Source of the DNA: Collinsella sp.
GTDB taxonomy: Bacteria > Actinomycetota > Coriobacteriia > Coriobacteriales > Coriobacteriaceae
Reading direction: 5' to 3'
DNA length: 6,403 nucleotides
Assembly: GCA_019419485.1 (NCBI GenBank)
Contig: DXZV01000053.1
Span: 3,121 to 9,523 of the forward strand
Under the pieces are notes generated by a model that searched no databases, was not told the origin of the DNA, and worked only from the letters and a program-made list of their open reading frames with translations. The translations under genes and the position numbers were made by a program. Below are positions 1 to 4,983 of this stretch, piece by piece (positions within the stretch are counted from its first letter, which is position 1; each line of letters opens with the position of its first letter).

Positions 1-41
1 CTAGCCGTTGTGAAGCTGGTTTTGCCCATAGATGAAGAAGG

Positions 42-79
42 AAGCCGCCGCAAGGGGAGTGCCCTTTGCGGCGGTTTTT
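42..79 (+). terminator. Strong intrinsic terminator, possibly bidirectional
   Basis: Positions 45-57 pair with 62-74 in a 13-bp stem with one G-U pair, closed by the tetraloop AGTG and followed on the plus strand by TTTTT (75-79). AAG at 42-44 can extend the pairing into the T-run. It must end a plus-strand gene lying mostly or wholly left of the window. On the minus strand the hairpin sits 37 nt beyond the stop of the ketopantoate reductase family gene and is followed by a pyrimidine-rich CTTCCTTCTTC run, so it may also end that convergent transcript, though less efficiently. Confidence 0.85.
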
Positions 80-112
80 GCTATTGAGACTGTTGGATGC
101 GGTGCGGCGGCG

Positions 113-1027
113 TTACCAGCTGGCCTCGATTTCGCGGATGCGCGAATAGAGCCATTCGTTTTGCGGCACCTGGATACCGTGCTTGGCCGCGAGGCGGCAG
201 ATGGTACCCGCAAATTCCTCGACCTCGGTTCTGCGTTGAGCGATGCGGTCTTGCGCCATCGAGGGCATGCCGGCGGGATCGAGCCCTTTTATGAGACGCA
301 CCATCTGCGTCAGGTCTTCCTCGGTGAGCTCGATGCCCTCGGCATTGGCGACTGCAAGCGTCTCGCGCATGGCGGAGACAAAACTGCGGAGCTGCTCGGA
401 GCCCTGCTCCGTAGCGCTTCCGTAGGTGCCGCCGTAGGCCATACAGGTCTGGTTGATGCCGTCGTTGAGCATGAGTTTGGCCCACATGCGATGTGCGATG
501 TCGTGCTCGACGGTATGGGCGATGCCGCAGCGCGTGTAGAGCCCGTCGATAGCGGTGACGGTCGCGGGGTCGGTGCCGGCGGCCGCACCAAAGCGGATCT
601 CGCCCGCATTGGTAAAGGTGAGCGCGCCGTTGAGAAACACAGCGTCCATGCCTTGGCAGATTCCGAGGACGGTGTGCTCCCAGCCAAAGCGCTCGGCAAT
701 CTTTTGCTCGCTCGTGATGCCGTTGCATAGGGATGCGATGAGCGTGTCGGGCCCTACGATGCGTTCCATAGTCTTGAGCGCCTGGTCGAGTCCGGTTGTC
801 TTGACCGTGAGGATGACCAGGTCGACGGGCGTCGCCTCGCTCGCGCGGACGGACTTGAGCGCGCAGGGCTTGCCGTTGACGGTGAGCGCATCACCCGCGT
901 GGCGCTCAAAGCGCGCGTCGTCCATAACGTATTCGACGGCGTCGTTGCCGAGCGCTTGGGCGATCATGCTGCCGTAGAGCAGGCCCACGCCGCCCTTGCC
1001 GATGAAGGCGACCTTGTTGATCTGCAT
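113..1027 (-). CDS. Ketopantoate reductase family protein (2-dehydropantoate 2-reductase, PanE/ApbA-like)
   Basis: Predicted 304-residue cytosolic NAD(P)H-dependent reductase. In the true enzyme the reaction is ketopantoate to pantoate, in vitamin B5/coenzyme A synthesis. The N-terminal Rossmann motif GKGGVG is at residues 10-15. K76 (LTVKTTGL) and N102 (CNGI) match conserved cofactor and substrate positions. W182-AK184 then N188 and N192 fit the catalytic lysine and asparagines of the family, and S256 and E268 (GMPSMAQD, RRTEVE) fit the C-terminal substrate-binding region. Length is normal. The ATG at 1027 was chosen because GGGGAG lies 9 nt upstream; an in-frame ATG three codons earlier has no proper spacing, and an extension to 1096 would add 23 unconserved residues. 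It lies 117 nt downstream of the small minus-strand ORF, perhaps on one transcript. No other pantothenate gene is present and the family has many paralogues, so the exact substrate is uncertain. Confidence 0.87.
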   Translation of the reverse strand: MQINKVAFIGKGGVGLLYGSMIAQALGNDAVEYVMDDARFERHAGDALTVNGKPCALKSVRASEATPVDLVILTVKTTGLDQALKTMERIVGPDTLIASLCNGITSEQKIAERFGWEHTVLGICQGMDAVFLNGALTFTNAGEIRFGAAAGTDPATVTAIDGLYTRCGIAHTVEHDIAHRMWAKLMLNDGINQTCMAYGGTYGSATEQGSEQLRSFVSAMRETLAVANAEGIELTEEDLTQMVRLIKGLDPAGMPSMAQDRIAQRRTEVEEFAGTICRLAAKHGIQVPQNEWLYSRIREIEASW

Positions 1028-1036
1028 GTGAATCAT

Positions 1037-1042
1037 CTCCCC
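1037..1042 (-). promoter_or_regulatory. Shine-Dalgarno site that sets the ketopantoate reductase family gene start
   Basis: The minus strand reads GGGGAG, 9 nt before the ATG at 1027. This spacing supports that ATG over the ATG at 1036-1034, which directly abuts the purine run. Confidence 0.6.
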
Positions 1043-1144
1043 ATAAAAAGGCGACCGCGTATGGGGCGTCTGATGGATTGTATGCCGCCGGGCCATGTCG
1101 CGTGCACCGGATGGCCGTATTTAGAAGAACAAACGCATGGGAAC

Positions 1145-1339
1145 TTATGGCGCGGGGCAGACCGCAAAGACACGTGCGGGATATCCGACGCCATCACGCA
1201 CCTTGGGGAAGGTGCAGAAGATGACGGCGCCCGTGGCGGGAAGCTCGTCCAGATGGTCCATGACCTCAATCTGGTAACGGTCGACCGAGAGGATGTACTG
1301 TTCGCCGGGGCAGGGGTGGGCGTCCTCACGTGTGGTCAC
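1145..1339 (-). CDS. Small protein resembling the C-terminal tail of cyclase-family (kynurenine formamidase-like) hydrolases; possible gene remnant
   Basis: A 64-residue ORF opens with GTG directly behind a near-perfect AGGAGG at 5-nt spacing, so it is probably translated. Residues 29-60 contain HLDELPATGAVIF, then FPKVRDG and YPARVFAV. This fits, from memory, the end of cyclase/metal-dependent hydrolase proteins (NLDeLP..G....P.K..dG..P.R..A), which are normally over 200 residues. The metal-binding N-terminal two thirds are absent, and an in-frame TGA lies four codons before the GTG, so the frame does not extend upstream. Cysteines are at 10, 42 and 61. There is no signal peptide or membrane segment. 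It may be a decayed gene that kept an open tail, or a genuine small protein that adopted this tail. It lies on the same strand and 117 nt upstream of the ketopantoate reductase family gene. Translation is fairly likely; the family assignment is an inference. Confidence 0.55.
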   Translation of the reverse strand: MTTREDAHPCPGEQYILSVDRYQIEVMDHLDELPATGAVIFCTFPKVRDGVGYPARVFAVCPAP

Positions 1340-1344
1340 GGTCG

Positions 1345-1350
1345 CCTCCT
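1345..1350 (-). promoter_or_regulatory. Strong Shine-Dalgarno site of the 64-residue ORF
   Basis: The minus strand reads AAAGGAGG, then CGACC, then GTG. This is the best-matched ribosome binding site in the window and the main reason to accept the short GTG-started ORF as translated. Confidence 0.7.
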
Positions 1351-1490
1351 TTCATCGGGCTTTTTGCTGATGTTAAAGCGGTGTCGTGACGGCTCGATTT
1401 CTGCTACGTTACGATACATTCTCGATTGCGATTCCACGATGTTTCGGCTGCGTGACCATTGTGTTTCGCCTTGCCGGGGCGCTGATGGCG

Positions 1491-1499
1491 AAGGGAGGG
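1491..1499 (+). promoter_or_regulatory. Shine-Dalgarno site that sets the aldo/keto reductase start
   Basis: AAGGGAGGG lies 3 nt before GTG 1503; counted from the GGAGG core the spacing is 4 nt, which is short but usable. It falls inside the possible longer reading frame from ATG 1485, which itself has only a weak purine run upstream. Confidence 0.55.
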
Positions 1500-1502
1500 T
1501 CT

Positions 1503-2693
1503 GTGCAATACCGCGTTGACCCCAAAAGTGGTAACCGAATATCCTCTCTGGGTCTGGGCTGCATGAGATTTCCCGGTGCGCCGGGGCACCCCGATGCGAA
1601 GACGGCCGATGCCATCATTTCCCGTGCGGTGGAGCAGGGGATTAATTATCTGGACACCGCCTATCTCTATCCCGGTAACGAGGCGTGCGTGGGCGCCTCG
1701 CTTGGGCGCCTGGAGCTGCGTGACCGGGTGTTGCTGGCGACAAAGTTGCCGCACGCTTCGTGCAAATGTGCGGAGGATTTCGACCGCTTTTTTGACGAGC
1801 AGCTGCACCGTTTGCGGACCGACCATATCGACTACTACCTTATGCACAACATCACCTCGCCCGCCCAGTGGGAGCGCGTGGTGGCGTTGGGCATCGAGGA
1901 CTGGATTGCGCACCAAAAGGCTGCGGGGCGTATTCGCCAGATAGGTTTTTCGTACCACGGCAGTGCGGCGGACTTCCTCACGATGCTTGACGCGTATGAC
2001 TGGGATTTTTGCCAGATCCAGTACAACTACGCTGGAGAGCGATATCAGGCGGGAACGGCGGGGCTCATGGAGGCTGCGGATCGCGGGCTCGCGGTGTTTG
2101 TGATGGAGCCGCTGTTGGGCGGGCGTTTGGCGGGCAAGCTGCCGCCGCGGGCCCGCGCCGTGCTCGATGGCGCCTATGACCCGCGCCTGCGCACTCCTGC
2201 CGCCTGGGGGCTTTCGTGGGTGTGGAACCATCCTCAGGTCACGATGCTGCTTTCGGGCATGACCGATACCGCGCAAGTGGATGAGAACGCGGCGCTGGCC
2301 GACCGAGCCCTGCCGGATTCGATGACGGGCGCTCAGCTCGATACCATTGCGCGCGTGCTGACGGAATTTGAAAAATCGAATCGCGTGCCTTGTACGGGAT
2401 GCGGCTACTGCATGCCGTGTCCCAAAGGCATCAATATCCCTGGGTGTTTTGCCGCCTACAATGCAAGCTATGCGCACAGCTGGTTTACGGGTCTATCGCA
2501 GTATTTTACGGCGAGCGCGGTGCGGACGAGCGAGCCCAAGTTGGTGAGCAACTGCGTTAAATGCGGCAAATGCGCGCGTCACTGCCCGCAACACATCGAT
2601 ATTCCCGAGCGTCTCGACGATGTGCGCCGACGTTTCCAACCTGGCCCCGTAACGGCCGCGCTTAAAGCCTTCCGCATAGCGCGCTCCTCATGA
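1503..2693 (+). CDS. Aldo/keto reductase fused to a C-terminal two-cluster [4Fe-4S] ferredoxin-like domain
   Basis: A 396-residue predicted cytosolic oxidoreductase. The AKR barrel fills roughly residues 1-275, opening with MQYRVDPKSG and LGLGCMRFP as in iron-sulfur AKR proteins of anaerobes (COG1453 type). The catalytic tetrad appears complete: D51, Y56 (DTAYLYPG), K81 (LLATKLPH) and H115 (YYLMHN). Two cysteine motifs follow. The first is C297-x2-C300-x2-C303-x2-C306-P, with one residue fewer before the last cysteine than the classical spacing and an extra C315. The second is C351-x2-C354-x2-C357-x3-C361-P. They should bind two [4Fe-4S] clusters, suggesting electron exchange with ferredoxin-like partners alongside or instead of NAD(P)H. 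The substrate is unknown. GTG 1503 was preferred because homologues start with MQYR and AAGGGAGGG precedes it; ATG 1485 would add six residues. The stop codon directly touches the first palindromic repeat. Confidence 0.92.
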   Translation: MQYRVDPKSGNRISSLGLGCMRFPGAPGHPDAKTADAIISRAVEQGINYLDTAYLYPGNEACVGASLGRLELRDRVLLATKLPHASCKCAEDFDRFFDEQLHRLRTDHIDYYLMHNITSPAQWERVVALGIEDWIAHQKAAGRIRQIGFSYHGSAADFLTMLDAYDWDFCQIQYNYAGERYQAGTAGLMEAADRGLAVFVMEPLLGGRLAGKLPPRARAVLDGAYDPRLRTPAAWGLSWVWNHPQVTMLLSGMTDTAQVDENAALADRALPDSMTGAQLDTIARVLTEFEKSNRVPCTGCGYCMPCPKGINIPGCFAAYNASYAHSWFTGLSQYFTASAVRTSEPKLVSNCVKCGKCARHCPQHIDIPERLDDVRRRFQPGPVTAALKAFRIARSS

Positions 2694-2772
2694 CCCTTTT
2701 ATAACTTGCGGTGGAATAGTTCCTGTTTGCGGCAGAATAAGGGCCAAACAGGAACTATTTCACCGCAACTGA
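2694..2772. repeat. Palindromic repeat element, copy 1 (covarying long hairpin)
   Basis: Arms 2706-2729 and 2745-2768 form a 24-bp stem with 23 Watson-Crick pairs and one G-U (2714/2760). The loop is 15 nt (2730-2744), with an A-rich tip around AGAATAAG. The 25 nt at 2694-2718 and the 17 nt at 2756-2772 are identical to copy 2, and both copies are exactly 79 nt. The inner arm (GTTCC at 2719-2723) differs from copy 2, but its partner strand changes with it. No T-run follows on either strand, so it is not a canonical terminator. It fills the gap between the aldo/keto reductase stop and the next gene's Shine-Dalgarno site. It could be a dispersed REP/MITE-like repeat or a structured RNA leader. 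Confidence 0.9.
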
Positions 2773-2778
2773 AGGGGG
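2772..2778 (+). promoter_or_regulatory. Shine-Dalgarno site of the Gfo/Idh/MocA gene, touching the repeat
   Basis: AAGGGGG lies 5 nt before GTG 2784 and overlaps the last base of repeat copy 1. AAGGG at 2772-2776 is complementary to CCCTT at 2694-2698 on the other side of the hairpin, so folding could hide this site. Confidence 0.65.
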
Positions 2779-2783
2779 CTGTC

Positions 2784-3803
2784 GTGGGTCATCGGGATTC
2801 ATGTGATGATTTGCGTGAGGTTTGTTGGGGCGTTTTGGGCGCTGGACACATTTCGCATCGATTTGCATCGTCGCTCAAGGAGGTGGACGGGGCACGGCTT
2901 GTGGCTGCCGCCGGCCGCACTCCTTCGCATGTTGAGGAGTTTTGCAGGGCGTTTTCGATTGATGCCGCGCACAGTTATGCCACGGCTGACGATAGCGGCG
3001 ATGTGGCTTATGATGCGCTGATTGCCGACCCCGATGTCGACGCAATCTACTTGGCTCTTCCACATGGCATGCATGCGCATTGGGTCTGTCGGGCACTGCG
3101 CGCGGGAAAGGCCGTGCTGTGCGAAAAGCCGGCCGTTTTGAGTGAGGAAGAGGCTCTCTCGATTGCCTCCACCTCTCGTGAGCGCGGCGTGCTGTTTATG
3201 GAGGCGATGAAGAATCGGTTTTGCCCGATGCGCACTCGCGTGAAGGACTTGCTTGCGTCGGGTGAGCTTGGCCGTATTGTCTCGATTGAAAGCGTGCAAA
3301 AGCTCGATTACGGCGAGCCTCCTTCGGGCTATCTGCTTGATTCGTTGCAGGGCGGCTGTCTATATGACATGGGCTGCTATGCGGTCGGTTGGTTTGAGGA
3401 TTTGCTCGCGGGCGCGTGCGAGGTTTCATCCCGTGAAGTTCGCTGGCGTGACGTATCAGGCGGCCGCGTCGATTGGGCCGACGAGATCCGTATGAGCGTC
3501 GGCGGTATACCCATTCATATGGTGTGCGACGGCAAAGCAACATATGAAAGCCGCTTAACGATTGTCTGTGAGCGAGGCTCGTTGGAAATCGAGCGTCTCC
3601 ATCGCCCCGAGCTCGCCCATGTGAAGTATTCCGACGGTCGAACGCTCGAAATAAATGCCCCGTTTGAGATCGATGATTTCTACGGCGAAATCCAGCATGC
3701 GACCCAGCTCATCCGGGCGGGGAAACTCGAGAGCCCCGTCATGCCCCTTGCCGCCACGCAGCGCTGTGCACACATCATCGATGCGATTCGTCTAGCCCTC
3801 TAG
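2784..3803 (+). CDS. Gfo/Idh/MocA family NAD(P)-dependent oxidoreductase
   Basis: A 339-residue cytosolic dehydrogenase of the glucose-fructose oxidoreductase/inositol dehydrogenase family; members oxidise or reduce sugars, cyclitols or trans-dihydrodiols. The N-terminal Rossmann fold has GVLGAGHIS at 16-24. The family lysine-proline motif is at 114-116 (VLCEKPAVLS). The C-terminal substrate domain carries GGCLYDMGCYAV at 190-201, fitting the G-G-x-L-x-D-x-G-x-Y signature with D195 and Y199. Length is typical. The exact substrate cannot be read from sequence; the tyrosine in place of the usual histidine in the D-x-G-x-H segment fits the dihydrodiol dehydrogenase-like branch. The GTG at 2784 was chosen because AAGGGGG lies 5 nt upstream; opening the frame at 2706 would translate through the palindrome. 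No promoter was seen between it and the preceding gene, so co-transcription is likely. Confidence 0.9.
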   Translation: MGHRDSCDDLREVCWGVLGAGHISHRFASSLKEVDGARLVAAAGRTPSHVEEFCRAFSIDAAHSYATADDSGDVAYDALIADPDVDAIYLALPHGMHAHWVCRALRAGKAVLCEKPAVLSEEEALSIASTSRERGVLFMEAMKNRFCPMRTRVKDLLASGELGRIVSIESVQKLDYGEPPSGYLLDSLQGGCLYDMGCYAVGWFEDLLAGACEVSSREVRWRDVSGGRVDWADEIRMSVGGIPIHMVCDGKATYESRLTIVCERGSLEIERLHRPELAHVKYSDGRTLEINAPFEIDDFYGEIQHATQLIRAGKLESPVMPLAATQRCAHIIDAIRLAL

Positions 3804-3874
3804 GACTTGGCGCTGACACGTAGGGGATCATGACGCCGGCGCCCGTGGTGCCTGGCGGCCCACATCTCTGATGC

Positions 3875-3953
3875 CCCTTTTATAACTTGCGGTGGAATAC
3901 GGTCTGTTTGCGCCAAAATAGGGCACCAATAGACCGTATTTCACCGCAACTGA
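3875..3953. repeat. Palindromic repeat element, copy 2 (covarying long hairpin)
   Basis: Arms 3887-3910 and 3926-3949 form a 24-position stem with 21 Watson-Crick pairs, two G-U pairs (3895/3941 and 3906/3930) and one T-C mismatch (3909/3927). The loop is 15 nt, and GCC 3912-3914 with GGC 3922-3924 can add a small apical helix. Flanks match copy 1 exactly (3875-3899 and 3937-3953). Inner-arm CGGT at 3900-3903 pairs with ACCG at 3933-3936, where copy 1 has GTTC with GAAC: four compensated pairs in a row. No T-run follows. It lies between the Gfo/Idh/MocA gene and nfo, ending next to the nfo ribosome binding site. Confidence 0.9.
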
Positions 3954-3956
3954 TGA

Positions 3957-3963
3957 GGGGGAG
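3957..3963 (+). promoter_or_regulatory. Shine-Dalgarno site of nfo, next to the repeat
   Basis: GGGGGAG lies 6 nt before ATG 3970 and just beyond repeat copy 2. GAGGGG (3955-3960) can pair with CCCCTT (3874-3879) across the hairpin, with one G-U pair, mirroring the arrangement at copy 1. A second GGAG at 3966-3969 is too close to the start codon to serve. Confidence 0.6.
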
Positions 3964-3969
3964 CTGGAG

Positions 3970-4836
3970 ATGCTGACAATCGGATGTCATCTTTCGACGA
4001 CGAAGGGCTATCGGGCAATGGGGGAGACGGCGTTGTCCATTGGTGCCAATACCTTTGCGTTCTTTACGCGCAACCCGCGCGGTGGCAAGGCAAAAGACCT
4101 TGACATGGATGACGTGGCGGCTCTGCGCGAGCTTATGGCGCAAAACGACTTTGGACCGCTGGTGGCGCATGCCCCGTATACCTATAACCCCTGCTCCGCT
4201 AAGGAGCGAGCGCGCGAGTTTGCCTTGGAGGCTATGGCGGAAGATTTGCAGCGTCTGGAAGCACTGCCCGGCAACTACTACAACTTCCATCCCGGTGCGC
4301 ATGTGGGACAGGGGGCAGACGCCGGCATTCAGATGATTGTCGACACGCTGTGCCAGGTGATGTTTGAGGGACAGCAGACGACGGTATTGCTTGAGACCAT
4401 GGCGGGCAAGGGCACCGAGGTGGGCCGTAGCTTTGAAGAGCTGACGCGCATTATCGAGGGCGTTGCCGCCAAGTGCCCGGAGCTGTCCGATAAGCTGGGC
4501 GTTTGTTTGGACACCTGCCATGTGAGCGATGCTGGCTACGACATCATCCATGACCTGGACGGCGTACTCGACGAGTTCGACCGCGTGGTGGGTATCGAGC
4601 GCTTGCGCGCCGTGCATATCAATGACTCCAAGAACCCCTGCGGCGCCCATAAGGATCGCCACGAGTGCATCGGCAAGGGCTACCTGGGTAGTGAAGAGTT
4701 TGGCGGCGGTATGCAGGTTATGCAGAATATTGTATCGAATAGCCGCTTGCGTGCACTTCCATTTATTTTGGAGACGCCGAACGAACTTGCAGGTTATGCA
4801 GCTGAAATCAAACTGTTAAGGTCATTGCAGCAGTAA
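3970..4836 (+). CDS. nfo: Endonuclease IV (Nfo), AP endonuclease 2 family
   Basis: A 288-residue deoxyribonuclease IV that cuts DNA 5' of abasic sites in base-excision repair, acting on the nucleoid with a trinuclear zinc centre. All nine metal ligands known from the E. coli enzyme have counterparts: H67 (VAHAPY), H107 (NFHPGAH), E142 (LLETMAGKG), D181 and H184 (CLDTCHVSDAGYD), H216 (AVHINDS), D229 and H231 (KDRHECIGKG), and E268 (FILETPN). The fold is a TIM barrel and the length matches the family. The start is supported by GGGGGAG 6 nt upstream and by MLTIGCHLS matching the usual N-terminus. FFTRNPRG (31-38) is the usual N-terminal signature, though the residue before FF is alanine where glutamine is common. 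It follows repeat copy 2 with no visible promoter of its own, and no terminator was found after its stop. Confidence 0.96.
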   Translation: MLTIGCHLSTTKGYRAMGETALSIGANTFAFFTRNPRGGKAKDLDMDDVAALRELMAQNDFGPLVAHAPYTYNPCSAKERAREFALEAMAEDLQRLEALPGNYYNFHPGAHVGQGADAGIQMIVDTLCQVMFEGQQTTVLLETMAGKGTEVGRSFEELTRIIEGVAAKCPELSDKLGVCLDTCHVSDAGYDIIHDLDGVLDEFDRVVGIERLRAVHINDSKNPCGAHKDRHECIGKGYLGSEEFGGGMQVMQNIVSNSRLRALPFILETPNELAGYAAEIKLLRSLQQ

Positions 4837-4897
4837 TGACTGTTGCTAAGTGGAGTATTCCATTCACGTTATGGGTTTGTTTCAATCAGTTTTCTCA

Positions 4898-4926
4898 TTG
4901 CAGATTCGTAATTCCGGGTGCATAAT
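4898..4926 (+). promoter_or_regulatory. Sigma-70-type promoter of the amino-acid-binding lipoprotein gene
   Basis: TTGCAG (4898-4903), a 17-nt spacer and CATAAT (4921-4926) form a plausible housekeeping promoter. The -10 matches consensus at five of six positions; the -35 is weaker, matching only TTG. The expected start near 4933 leaves a leader of about 50 nt before ATG 4984. That leader contains the small dyad CAGA-CC-TCTG, which could be an operator but is too short to argue for. Confidence 0.6.
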
Positions 4927-4970
4927 AGCCAACAGTTTTTGCAGACCTCTGAATCAAACGGGGTCACTGG

Positions 4971-4976
4971 AAGGAG
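4971..4976 (+). promoter_or_regulatory. Shine-Dalgarno site of the binding-protein gene
   Basis: AAGGAG lies 7 nt before ATG 4984, within GGAAGGAG. It fixes the start at the lipoprotein signal peptide and rules out the upstream in-frame GTG at 4918. Confidence 0.75.
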
Positions 4977-4983
4977 ACTGATT

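Larger units (their letters stand above)
1340..1502. other. Divergent intergenic region without a recognisable promoter pair
   Basis: These 163 nt separate the minus-strand pair from the plus-strand aldo/keto reductase and must hold promoters in both directions. I found only weak -10-like matches, for example TACATT at 1415-1420, with no fitting -35. The heptamer CTCGATT occurs twice (near 1393 and 1421). The last part contains an in-frame upstream ATG (1485) for the reductase, which is disfavoured. No RNA gene or stable hairpin is seen. Confidence 0.4.

Noticed and set aside
1..35. C-terminal end of an upstream plus-strand gene
   Set aside because: Stops occur at 2-4 and 33-35 in two frames, both compatible with the terminator at 42-79. 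The few codons available do not allow a choice.
32..730. Long plus-strand open frame opposite the ketopantoate reductase family gene
   Set aside because: It is antisense to a gene with clear family motifs. Such frames are expected in GC-rich DNA, and this one starts inside the terminator hairpin.
1404..2477. Minus-strand open frame of over 350 codons opposite the aldo/keto reductase
   Set aside because: Its translation is rich in Arg/His with no recognisable motif, and the opposite strand encodes an intact catalytic tetrad and iron-sulfur motifs.
2694..2743. Pseudoknot between the 5' flank CCCTT and AAGGG in the loop of copy 1
   Set aside because: The seven-nucleotide linker cannot span a 24-bp helix, and copy 2 has only a four-pair version.
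3800..3865. Short minus-strand ORF of 21 codons, and a more protein-like alternative frame, between the oxidoreductase and copy 2
   Set aside because: It has no ribosome binding site, no recognised similarity and overlaps the upstream stop codon. It may be decayed coding sequence but cannot be supported.
2700..3886. TATAAC just left of each hairpin as a -10 promoter box
   Set aside because: No -35-like hexamer lies 16-18 nt upstream in either copy. It is conserved because it belongs to the repeat.
2706..3949. Hairpins as intrinsic terminators
   Set aside because: Neither strand has a T-run after the stem: the plus strand continues CTGAAGGGG or CTGATGAGGGG, the minus strand GTTATAAAAGGG.
2694..3953. 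CRISPR repeats
   Set aside because: There are only two copies, about 1.2 kb apart with a gene between them, and the unit is one long palindrome.
3880..4662. Minus-strand open frame of 260 codons opposite nfo
   Set aside because: It is a shadow of nfo, which keeps all nine metal ligands, and it runs into the palindromic element.
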